From Pelobates cultripes (taxonomy: Eukaryota; Chordata; Amphibia; Anura; Pelobatidae), in contig OW240915.1 of NCBI GenBank assembly GCA_933207985.1, positions 124,579,557 through 124,643,556 of the forward strand: a DNA stretch of 64,000 bases, read 5' to 3'. The notes under the pieces were generated by a model, which did not search any database, had not been told where the DNA came from, and worked only from the letters and a program-made list of their open reading frames with translations. This document shows, in pieces, positions 55,083-64,000 of this stretch (position 1 is its first letter; the number at the start of each line of letters is the position of its first letter). The position numbers and the translations under genes are program-made.

Positions 55083-56710
55083 CTTCTGTGACTAAACAGG
55101 CTAGGTTATCAGTAGATGTAATGCCTAACCCTGTTTCCTTTCCAGGTACTAACAGTCAAACAAACAATAGTTGTTTAAGAAAACCTATTGCCTATCCCGT
55201 CACTTCACTTTCAGGTGAAGGAGGAGCAAAGTGTTCCTCTGTTTTTTCATTTCAGCCAAAGACTAGAATAGCCCCAGCAACCACTAGTTTCCAGGATCCA
55301 GACCTGAAAGGGTTAACTGATAAGATGCCGACCACTAGTTCCCGCTTGACAGTTCAAGATATTCCTAAAAAGGATGGGCCTGTGGGTAAGACTGAGCATT
55401 CCTCAGTACAGGTAGAAACTACTGCTGTGACCGGTAATGTATGGAAAACAAGTAATATGTTGACACATTCTAAATTCTTATGTGAATTAGAAGAACATGA
55501 AGGAAGGTACTACATGTCTGTAGAAATACAGGATTCGCTACCCCAGCCTTTCAAAGGGTTAATAGATACTGGTTCACAAGCCACTATCTTATCCAATACC
55601 TACTTCCAGCAGGCAATGGACTTAGCAGCGGATAAGCCGAAGCTAAGAGATTTCCCCAATGCTCTGTTGAGTGTAGGAGGAAATGCCCTTCATGTTGTTG
55701 GCAATACCTGGTTAAAGTTTAAAATAGGTAATAAAACCTTTAGACACCCGGTGATAGTGGTAGATCTCCCCTATGACCGACTGATTCTGGGTATAGACAT
55801 ACTCAGAAGACTTAACACAATTATTGACTGTGTGAATGGAATTGTATGGTCACAAGCCAAGGTTCCCATAACCTATGAGAAATCACATGTTCAATCTGAT
55901 CGTAACTGCCATGTGATAGAAGAAAGACCTGACTCAATTGAGGTACATTTTAGGAATAGTCAGTCACCTGACGTGACTATCCTGCAGGTGAATGATGCAA
56001 TCGCACCTGTAGATGAGCATTCCGTAAGAGTTGCTCCAGAGAGGATCCAGAATGTCTCTCTGGAAGGTGATGTTTTAACCATTTCTCTCCACAGGGACTA
56101 TGTTGAATCTGTAGATCTGGCAGGTCATGCAGAATTACATGACTGTACTGCTCCATCTCTGGATGATAATGACACCGGAGATGACTTCCAAGAAGAGCAA
56201 TTGCTATCCCCTTATAAAGTTTATGATGAGGAATACTGTCGACCACTACCGTGGGTATACATTGATGGTTGTTCATATCACCACGTCGTTGGTGCTGAGC
56301 GGAAGTTAGTTGCAGGTATCGGAATCGCCTGGACAGGTGATTATCCCAATGTATATATAGGATACAATATTGGTCCCAAAAGGAGTCAGATAGCCGAACT
56401 CTGTGCAGTATATAAGACCATTCAAATGGCAATAGAATATGGTATCAAAAAATTTGTTATTATAACTGATTCCAACTATGTTCGCAACAGTTTCGTCGAA
56501 TATCTGCCTAGCTGGAAACGTAACCAAATGCTCAAAAGCAATAACAAACCTGTTAAACATGGGAAATTGTTTTGTAAAATCGATGAACTGGTTAAGGAAA
56601 ACGGTTTAACCATATATTGGAAGAAAACCAAAGGCCATTCTAAACTAGAAGGTATTGACAAGGATGGTAATCACTGGCAAAACAAGCTGCCATCAATGGT
56701 GAAACCCTAA
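55013..56710 (+). pseudogene. pol: ERV pol: protease joined directly to RNase H, no RT
   Basis: From the frameshift site one open frame runs to 56710. A linker (to ~55480) is followed by an aspartic protease with FKGLIDTGSQATILS (catalytic DTG, ~55555) and DRLILGIDILRRL (flap-distal ILG motif, ~55775). About 130 residues of unassigned acidic linker follow. RNase H then begins at PWVYIDGCSYHHVV (first Asp), with QIAELCAVYKTI (Glu), VIITDSNYVRNSF (Asp) and TKGHSKLEG (His). There is no RT: no SDLRAG-, LPQG- or YxDD-like block anywhere. The stop at 56708-56710 comes from a frame break near the RNase H end. The integrase is in another frame. Confidence 0.85.
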
Positions 56711-56724
56711 ACATTGATGATCTT

Positions 56725-58149
56725 ATGGGTTCAATTCATGTTGAAGCCATAACTAGACGACAGGCTAGAGATAATGCCGACTTAAACGTCGTGCAATGGA
56801 GTCAAGAAGCTCCTAGTGAGGACCTGATTACCAGTCAAAAGAACGATCCCGTCATAGGCATATTCTATAAACATATAGACGACCCTACTGCCAATCCCAT
56901 CACAGATGAGGATTGCAAAGATAATGAAGATTTACGAATCTTGATGAGATATAAAGTCCAATTTAGTATCATGGATGGGTTACTGGTCAGGACTTCTAAA
57001 CATGGTATACAACAATGGGTAGTCCCAACTGTATACAGAGGGTTAATGCTCCAACACGCACATGATGCACCTACATCTGGGCATCGTGGTGATAAGATCA
57101 CATATGAGATATTGCGTGATTATGCATATTGGCCACACATGTTAAGGGATGTTAAGACATACTGTCAGGGATGCTTGATTTGTCCGCAATATCAACCCCA
57201 TGGTCCAACCCATCGCGCACCACTTCAGAAGAGGGGGGTGTCATTACCCTGGTCTGATATTCAAATTGACTTTATAGGTCCTGTAACAAGATCTTCAAGA
57301 GGTAACAAATACATGTTAACCGTTACATGTATGTACACAAAGTGGATAGAGTGTTTGCCTTGTAAAGAGAACACGAGTACCGTGTGCGCCACTTTGTTGA
57401 TTAACCATGTCTTTTCCAGGTTCGGTCTGCCTCAAAGAATTGAGTCAGACAGAGGTAGTCATTTTACCAGCGAAGTAATGGCTAAGATGTGGAACATTCT
57501 AGGTGTTAAACGAAAGCTACATATTGCATACCGCGCTGCGTCTAGCGGGGGGGTAAAGCGATATAACTAGTCTATCGTTAATATTCTGAAGAAATATGTT
57601 AAGGAGTCTGGTAAAGACTGGGACATTAAATTGCCCCTAGTTTTAATGGCGATTAGAGCTACACCTAGCACTGCTACCAAATTGTCACCTTTTGAATTGA
57701 TGACAGGAAGAAAGATGGTTTTACCACAGCATTTACTATATCGTACTTCGGATCATAACTTGATCAATGCTGCCACTACGCATCAGTATATCGAAGATTT
57801 GCGCAAGCATTTACAGCATGCGTTTGCTTTGGCCCAAAAGAATCTAGAAAAGGCAGCGACAGGGGTTAAGACCTATTACGATCTAAAAACCACGAAAAAG
57901 GAATATGAGATCACAGATCAAGTCTATCTGTATAACTTTGTGCGAAATCAAGTCAAGGAAAATACATTTTTACCTTCTTGGAAAGGGCCATATGTCATCA
58001 TTGACAAAATTTCCCCAGTAGCGTATAAGATAAAAATTCCTAAGGATGGTGATTTTATTGAAAAGTGGGTTCACATTAACCAGTTGCGTGCTTGTCATCC
58101 TAAATCTCAATTAAGGATTATAGGTGCGGATTCAGACGCAGAAGGGTGA
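56725..58149 (+). pseudogene. pol: ERV integrase, catalytic Glu replaced by Lys and one amber stop
   Basis: Domains in order: zinc-binding HHCC (HDAPTSGHRG ... CQGCLICPQ, ~57060-57190), catalytic core with the first Asp in IQIDFIGPV (~57262) and the second in ESDRGSHFTSE (~57445), then SSGGVKRYN, where the D,D,E motif Glu expected before R.N is Lys (~57555). A TAG at 57568-57570 follows at once. The same frame then continues with LVLMAIRATPSTATKLSPFE and the C-terminal domain (SWKGPYVIID ... VAYKI). Integrase would join viral DNA ends to the host genome. This copy cannot, because the third metal ligand is lost. The frame is open upstream of 56725 into the RNase H tail. Confidence 0.85.
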
Positions 58150-58513
58150 ATGACTAACCTGGATGAATGCTTGATTCACGTGGTATAGTATGATGTGAAA
58201 TGTTGTGATGTGCCATGATCTCATGTATGTTCATGTCATTAACCATTTCCTTGCTATCCAATAACTACATTTTCTAAGCAGGTTACTAGCTTGTTTAGCT
58301 GCTATAGGCTAATTACTGAAGAGTCAGTAATAAATGTAGTGAGGGATGAAGTTATAAAAATAGAATTAGACAGAATACATATGTTGATGAATCGTAATAA
58401 TGTGTTGTCCTAGGCCAAGTGATGTCACACTGTTATAAGTTTGTATGCTTAACAAACCTTGAATCATTAGTAGATAAGTCTGAAACGAGTTCCTGATCCG
58501 TGACTGTCGAAAG
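58150..58513 (+). other. Pol-env spacer
   Basis: No coding motif. It would hold the env splice acceptor, which I cannot pinpoint. Confidence 0.5.
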
Positions 58514-59564
58514 ATGGCCAAGAAGGATGTGGCGTGTTTCTGGATCGCACTGCTCCTGTGCCAAGAGCTACGGACCGACCCGATCGCAGAGATGGGACCA
58601 TCCTCTGGCATCCTGATTCAAGAGACATCAGGGTTCATCTTGACAGAGAAGAGGATCCTGACCCGACGTGTGTTCGTCAGCTTGGACCCCAAGATTTCCA
58701 TCGAGAAGGCATACAACATTTCATCGATGCAGCTTCCTGAGTTACAGACTTGGTACCAGATGCACCTCCAAAGAGCACAGGACCGTGTGCGAAACATCTT
58801 GGAGCAAGCCCGGAAACCATTTTGTATCCAGTTCTATTCCGATGAGCAACCGACCCAAAAGGTTCCTCACCGCTATAATTGTTGCATTAGTTTGTGCCAC
58901 TGTCGGTGCAGTTGTCGCAACTGGAATGTCTGCAGCCAACTCTATTACTGTCCAAAAGCTGGATATGGAAGTCTATGCGCTAAAGCAACACATTAACGAT
59001 ATTCATCAGGTGATAAACCAGCAAAGAACACTTCTCCAAGACGTGTTAACTATTGTGGAAGACACAGTTGTTACAACAAATTTGCATTCAGAGTTAATTG
59101 CCAAATCCACTGAGTTGCACCAAAGTCATGACTTATTCAAGCTTGAACTTTTATTTCTGCATGACCCAATATTGTTCCACACACTTGCTTTTCTCGACGA
59201 AGTGCAAACTGGAATGATCGAATTGGCAGGGGGACACATACCTCTGTATTTTGTATCCAAGGATATTGTTCATGCGATGCTTGCCAATGTGGATGGAGAG
59301 ACAATTGAGCCTATGCAATTAAATCTGGCCTTTGAGATGGGGAACGCTATACCTCTCTTAATTGATCCGGAACGTATGGAGATTTGCTTTTTATTGACCA
59401 TACCATATGTAACTCCCAAAAACATTTTTCAAATGAAAATAATGTACTATGTAATAATTATATTATGGTTGATTGTACTAAGCGTAAAGTTCAAAACTTT
59501 TACAGGTACAAATATATACAAAAATGTTCATTCCACGCACGGGCCTATGTTAGAAATGATGTGA
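58514..59564 (+). pseudogene. env: ERV env-like glycoprotein, short and broken
   Basis: The ATG at 58514 is followed by a hydrophobic signal-peptide-like stretch (VACFWIALLLC) and a surface region of only about 110 residues. The reading then changes frame near 58840-58860. In the second frame come a furin-type RPKR, a hydrophobic fusion-peptide-like stretch (FLTAIIVALVCATVGAVVA, ~58860-58920), a heptad-rich helix and a segment with ELAGGHIPLYFVSKDIV. It ends at 59564 after a second hydrophobic stretch (YVIIILWLIVLSV), with no clear complete ectodomain. Env mediates entry in retroviruses. This copy is inactive because the frame is broken and the surface part is very short. The fusion-peptide/helix layout is clear; the clade is not. 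Confidence 0.65.
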
Positions 59565-59637
59565 TTGCACAATATGTCTGGTAACTTCTATAGTGCTTAT
59601 TCATAAGCTAAATTAATTTTTGGCTATGAAATGCACT

Positions 59638-59649
59638 AAAGGGGGGTTA
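59638..59649 (+). promoter_or_regulatory. Polypurine tract
   Basis: AAAGGGGGGTTA directly precedes the TG of the 3' LTR, the expected site for plus-strand priming. Confidence 0.8.
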
Positions 59650-61243
59650 TGTCAGAGTATTTATATCGGCAGACATCTTGTGCTATGATAGAAACTAAAA
59701 GTGTATATTCTGAGTCACTCTGAACAGACCAGACTCCATTTTGTTATTTCAAGTTAACAAAGAAGACACTAGATTTCTTTCTATAAGACTGGCCTCTTTG
59801 CCAGAGCTAAGGTATGCATAGTATAAACAAGTGATAAGGAAGGGGGTTGGACAGACTGTCTAATGCTAATGGAATATAATCAAATCTAAACCCAGACAAT
59901 TGTGACAGAGAAGATTAAATAATTTAATATTTAACTGTCTATATATATAAGGTACCATTGTATGGAAAGGGTAAACTTAGTTCATGATCTGTCATATCAG
60001 AAATTATGGCAGGAATTGCAGACGCTAAGTCTGGACAAAATTTAAGAAACCCTTTGAAATTTTAAGTTATAGCCACTATCTAGATAGGCCAAAATGACGT
60101 CAAAATAGCCACCAGGAAAAGTTAACTCTTTCCTGGATAGGTATGTTTAGTGGGACAAGACTGCCCTCTACGGACCAAATAACTAATTTGCGATCTGGAA
60201 GATAACCACACCTCTAGTGCTTCTATTGGGTTATCAACTGATGACGTACAGAGAGTCTGGCCCTTTAAAAGTTAAGACAAAGGGAAGATTGAAAAATACG
60301 AAATACGAGAGGAGGCAGATGCAAAGGAGAGGAGAGAGGAATTGCAAGTTTGGGGACTCCAACTCGGACAACATCTGAGACTAACACTCTACTCCTAAAA
60401 CTCTAACACTTAGAATTTACTGACTTTCTAACCAACACCTCCATGCAGAGAGACTACCAATCGGATGAAATATCTACTCAACTGGTCCGCTATAATGTAT
60501 TAATAGCATTATATATGACTGGATAAAGCACGGTCAGATTTCCATATTAAGAAATCTTAGTTAACTAAGAATATATAGTTATAAACATTCCATTCTGCAG
60601 GTGGAATTAAGAATAATTATATATTGATGTGATATTATCACGTGTTAGCATACCTCTGTTTTTATCCAGGTGTATTGATTTGCTCTAAATTAAGATAGAT
60701 ATCTTTTAGACAAATTAAAATCTGCTTATATAATATGTAGATTCTCTTATTGGATGGTTTAAGAAAATGAATTTAAACTGGTTTAAATGTTATTTTATTT
60801 AAAAATACATAAGAATAGATCTTAACTACCTAGGAGATCTAGCCAGCATTGAAAGGGTTATTCTAACTGTCTGCTAAACTTTACGACCTTACGCTGCACT
60901 CTGAGGAATTCTGTTCTCTGTGTGAAAAGTTTCACTTTCAGTCCGTGTAAGCATAGTCATAAATTATAAAGTCTTGACAGAAAATGCCGTTTAGCCATTG
61001 AAACGTAATACCCATTTCTTTGTATTGCATACCATTTTATACTGAATATTCATTGATTATTGTCATGCATGTTACATGTTATTATTATTAATTTGTTATC
61101 ATAAATAAAATCTATTTTTATACATTGTGATTATTTATATGAAATACTTTCCACTTAACACGATAAACGTTCTTTGGGATCTGAGAATTGAATTAGTGGG
61201 CAATTCTCAACTGTTTACTATTATTATCCCATAAATATCCCCA
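59650..61243 (+). repeat. 3' LTR
   Basis: It starts TGTCAGAGTATTTATATCGG and ends near AAATATCCCCA, aligning with the 5' LTR. It carries CCCTTTAAAAGTTAAGAC (60261), the AATAAAATC polyadenylation-like motif (61104), and extra sequence around 60280-60420 and 60890-60930 not in the 5' LTR. Bases flanking the two LTRs (ATAA before the 5', ATAT after the 3') do not give a convincing TSD. Confidence 0.85.
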
Positions 61244-61249
61244 ATATGG

Positions 61250-61840
61250 CATATTTTGGGAGTCTAGCCAACTCCTTTTGGTTTCAAAACCTCCCTGCCC
61301 AGGTGCCTCACCTTGTAAATTCATTGCCTTGTACTGCAGAGAGCCCCAGATGGAATTTTTCCTCAAGTAAGTGGTTAATCTCAAAAGAGCAGACATTAGG
61401 CTGTTAGTGTAGGACCTGCCAAAGATGGGGTACATTGACGTTGTGGCAGGCTTATGCAATGTATGATCATATAATGTAACTAAACCCCCATTATTTTTGC
61501 CTAGATTAGGTGTTTTTAAAAAAAACTAATTAATAAAATCTTTCAACAACCTGTTGTCTGCTTGAAAAGCCAGGGGGACGTAACCAGTATAATTTATAAA
61601 AGTGTCAAATTCTATTGAAAGCTGCACTTTTTACAAAATGAAATAAAGATGAATTCTGGGAACTGTAATTCTATTTTCAACTTTGTACTGTAGAAATTTG
61701 ACCGGGACAGTTCCTATTTTGTACACAAAGCCCTCTGTCCCTCTTTTCTATCCGAATGGCTGTCTTTTGTAGGAGCTCCGAATGTTTGATCTGTTTGTTT
61801 AACAGAGCTCCACAGCAATAAAACTCCCAGTAGTGTGTCT
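61250..61840. repeat. Repeat related to 33.2 kb; no gene
   Basis: AGGACCTGCCAAAGATGGGG, GGCAGGCTTATGCAATGTAT and AACCCCCATTATTTTTGCCT recur (inverted or direct) at 33.2-33.37 kb. They are organised like part of the ~590-bp units in the 5' LTR insert. Sequence after 61560 is unassigned. Confidence 0.55.
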
Positions 61841-61920
61841 TTAACCCCTTAAGGACCAAACTTCTGGAATAAAAGGGAATCATGACATGTCACACATGTC
61901 ATGTGTCCTTAAGGGGTTAA
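61841..61920. mobile_element. 80-bp TTAACCCCTTAAGG MITE
   Basis: TTAA at both ends, 16-bp perfect inverted ends TTAACCCCTTAAGGAC / GTCCTTAAGGGGTTAA, and an internal palindrome ACATGTCACACATGT. It is a compact relative of the copy at 29664-29796. Confidence 0.9.
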
Positions 61921-62381
61921 ACTAGAATAAATGTATTTTTAAAGTAAATATATTACATTTTTAGTTGCATGAATTATTAGTAAGTCACCTATAATGTCAG
62001 CCCTGAACTGGCCAGACCCCCATTCACACCCCAAAAATGAAAGTGTCTCTCTTTTGTCCATATGAAATGTTGGAAAGTTTGCATCATTGAAATAACTATA
62101 AAATGTCTTTAACACCTTCCTGACTTTAGGGTGTGCTATGCTGTTCTACAAAGGAGGGCTTTAATGCTGTTGGGGTGAAATAGCATGCCCTAAGAATCTG
62201 GCCCATCCCCCTGGCCTGCCTCCTTACCTTAAGTGTGGATCGCAATTGGAGGACCTGCCAGACAACCCAGCAATTGCCCTGCAGCCAATCCAGCTGATGC
62301 GAGTCATGTGATCGCAATGACAGTGTGACAGAGAGAGAGAGAGAGAGAATGTCGATGCTTCAGTCCCTCTTAGGGGACTTT
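61921..62381. other. No gene recognised
   Basis: Unassigned sequence ending in a short (GA)n run at 62330-62347 just before the assembly gap. Confidence 0.5.
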
Positions 62382-62481
62382 NNNNNNNNNNNNNNNNNNN
62401 NNNNNNNNNNNNNNNNNNNNNNNNNNNNNNNNNNNNNNNNNNNNNNNNNNNNNNNNNNNNNNNNNNNNNNNNNNNNNNNNN
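62382..62481. other. Assembly gap (100 N)
   Basis: Exactly 100 N, the conventional placeholder for a gap of unknown size. Confidence 0.98.
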
Positions 62482-63457
62482 AATTTTCCCTTTAAAAGTT
62501 AAGACAAAGAGGGGGAAGAGGTAGACGAGGAATGCAAGGGTATGCAAAGAAAGCAAAGAAGTGAGCAGTGGGGAGCAATGACACTCTAGGACACTCAGAA
62601 ATTCCTACACACCTCCATGCAGAGAGACATCCAAACAAGTTCCTGAGACTATCTACCAATCGGATGAAATATCTACTCAACTGGTAATTATACTGGTTTC
62701 ATTTAATTAATTAAATTAATTAAAATGTACTAATATCATGATATATGACTGGATAAATCACAGTCAGATTTCCATATTTAAGAAATCTTAGTTAACTAAA
62801 GAATATATAGTTATAAACATTCCATTCTGCAGGTGGAATTAAGAATAATTATATATTAATGTGATATTATCACATGTTAGCATACCGCTGTTTTTATCCA
62901 GGTGTATTGATTTGCTCTAAATAAGATAAGATATCTTTTAGACAAATTAAATTCTGCTTATAAAATGTGGTAGATTCTCTTATTGGATGGTTCCAGGAAA
63001 TGACTAATGAACTGGTTTAAATGTTATTTTATTTGAAATTACATAAGAATAGATCTTAATTACCTAGGAGGTCTAGCCAGCATTGAAAGGGTTATTCTAA
63101 CTGTTAGCAAGGGTTTTATGGCCCTTCGCTGTGAAAAGCTTCACTTTCAGTCTGTGAAAGATAGTCATAAATCGTGTAAGTCTTGACAGAAAATGCTGTT
63201 TAGCCATTGAAACGTGTATAGCCATTCCTTTGTATTGCATATCATTTTATACTGGATATTCATTGATTATTGTCACACATGTTACATAATATTATTTGTT
63301 AATTAATTGTTATTATAAAATAAAATCTATTTTTATAATGTGATTTATTTATATGAAATACTTTCCACTTAACACGATAACGATCTTTGGGGTCTGAGAA
63401 TTGAATTAGTGGGCAATTCTCACTGTTTACTATTATTATCCCATAAATATCCCCACA
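62482..63457 (+). repeat. Second copy of the ERV 5' LTR (3' part only)
   Basis: Every base I compared matches 51902-52877 at a constant offset of 10580. The first ~600 bp of the LTR fall in or before the gap. Confidence 0.9.
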
Positions 63458-63460
63458 TAT

Positions 63461-63478
63461 TGGAGGCACGCTGCTGAG
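63461..63478 (+). promoter_or_regulatory. Primer-binding site, second copy
   Basis: Identical to the site at 52881-52898. Confidence 0.65.
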
Positions 63479-63590
63479 ATTGTTTAAGTTGAAATTATAT
63501 TTCATATATAATAATATTGGTATAATTCATGCAATTTAATCTTGATATAGAAAAGAGTTTTGTATTGAGATTAAATCCGTGTATAGAAAT

Positions 63591-64000
63591 ATGGCTGAAT
63601 CCAGTAATACATCTGTAACAGATAATACTGAAATAATTGAAGACCTAAGAAAAAATGCTCTAGTTCATATTCATAAACATATGAAAAATGAAGCAACCTA
63701 TGAGGTTTGGTTGAAAAGCATAGAATGGGAAGCTAAACACACCATTCTAACTGATGAACACATCATCATATATCTTAAAGAAATTGCTGAACAAAAGAAC
63801 ATAGAAAGGAAAATGGTGTACATAATACACTCTTGGCCTTTCTTTATGACAGCACTTCTTAAGGTGTGTGATGAAAACAAGTCACTGAATGCCAAATTGG
63901 ACACGTACAGTGACGATCTGGGCATTCAAAATGGGAAATAGCAAGATTTACTTGCTGAGCATAAAACTCGTCAGGCTGATCATGAAAAAGAAATGAAAGC
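63591..64000 (+). pseudogene. gag: ERV gag N-terminal part, second copy, cut by the window end
   Basis: Same start and protein as at 53011, with five base differences, all in the last ~185 bp (63817, 63885, 63921, 63941, 63970). The one at 63941 changes TAC to TAG, stopping the frame at residue 116, just inside the coiled coil. Confidence 0.8.

Larger units (their letters stand above)
48746..61243 (+). mobile_element. Defective endogenous retrovirus lacking reverse transcriptase
   Basis: Order: 5' LTR (48746-48762 and 51331-52877, split by an insert), primer-binding site, gag (two frames), gag-pol overlap, protease plus RNase H, integrase, short env, polypurine tract, 3' LTR (59650-61243). 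Excluding the LTR insert it is about 9.9 kb. Lesions: a frame break within gag, one between RNase H and integrase, an in-frame amber and a Glu-to-Lys change in integrase, and a frame break in env. No RT sequence (no YxDD block) lies anywhere between protease and RNase H. The 5' and 3' LTRs differ by many substitutions and small indels, so the insertion is not young, or the copy is recombinant. The env presence and gag-pol overlap make it retrovirus-like; the exact clade is open. Confidence 0.85.

Overview
This is vertebrate nuclear DNA, most likely from a frog or toad, with very dense transposable elements and almost no host coding sequence. Amphibian origin is inferred from the mix: TTAA-flanked Kolobok/T2-like MITEs, Penelope-like elements (PLEs) with GIY-YIG endonucleases, a DIRS/Ngaro-type tyrosine-recombinase element, Tx1-type L1s, Tc1/mariners and an env-bearing endogenous retrovirus. 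The only host gene I can support is CLPTM1L on the minus strand. Three internal exons are visible (21944-22009, 14235-14285, 13628-13710) with matching splice sites and phases; the remaining exons are not seen here. Much of the left half of the window is therefore intronic.

Layout. 1.8-5.9 kb: a Tx1/L1 ORF2 on + cut by two TTAA elements. 6.0-8.1 kb: a minus-strand PLE joined to an L1 fragment. 9.2-10.2 kb: minus-strand L1 ORF1. 10.6-12.4 kb: a 1.76-kb palindrome of two PLE 3' halves. 13.1-15.5 kb: a T2 MITE, two CLPTM1L exons and a foldback repeat. 15.5-16.6 kb: a minus-strand CR1-like LINE with an SGNH-hydrolase ORF1 and an in-frame 30-bp minisatellite. 16.6-21.1 kb: a DIRS/Ngaro-like element containing a solo LTR (itself carrying a 1.2-kb insert) and a DD37E mariner, all with exact target-site duplications (TSDs). 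22.1-27.1 kb: a Tc1 (DD34E) split by a 3.4-kb TTAA element. 28.3-30.4 kb: a retroposon with a 13-bp TSD. 32.4-37.7 kb: T2 MITEs, a Tc1 end, simple repeats and another L1 ORF1. 38.4-43.1 kb: a hAT-type element (8-bp TSD) swollen by nested LTRs, a T2 element and an inverted minisatellite. 43.2-48.5 kb: LTR and L1 remnants.

48.7-61.2 kb holds a defective endogenous retrovirus with LTRs of about 1.56 kb, a primer-binding site, gag, a gag-pol overlap with a T TTT TTA slippery heptamer, protease, RNase H, integrase, a short env and a polypurine tract. It has no recognisable reverse transcriptase: protease runs in one open frame into RNase H. Its integrase has Lys in place of the last catalytic Glu. 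Its 5' LTR is split by a 2.55-kb insert of inverted, tandem ~590-bp units with a 14-bp TSD. After a 100-N gap (62382-62481) the same LTR-gag segment reappears nearly identically (62482-64000), which suggests either a second recent copy or an assembly duplication.

All coordinates and alignments were read by eye. Family names rest on motif recognition, not on a database search.
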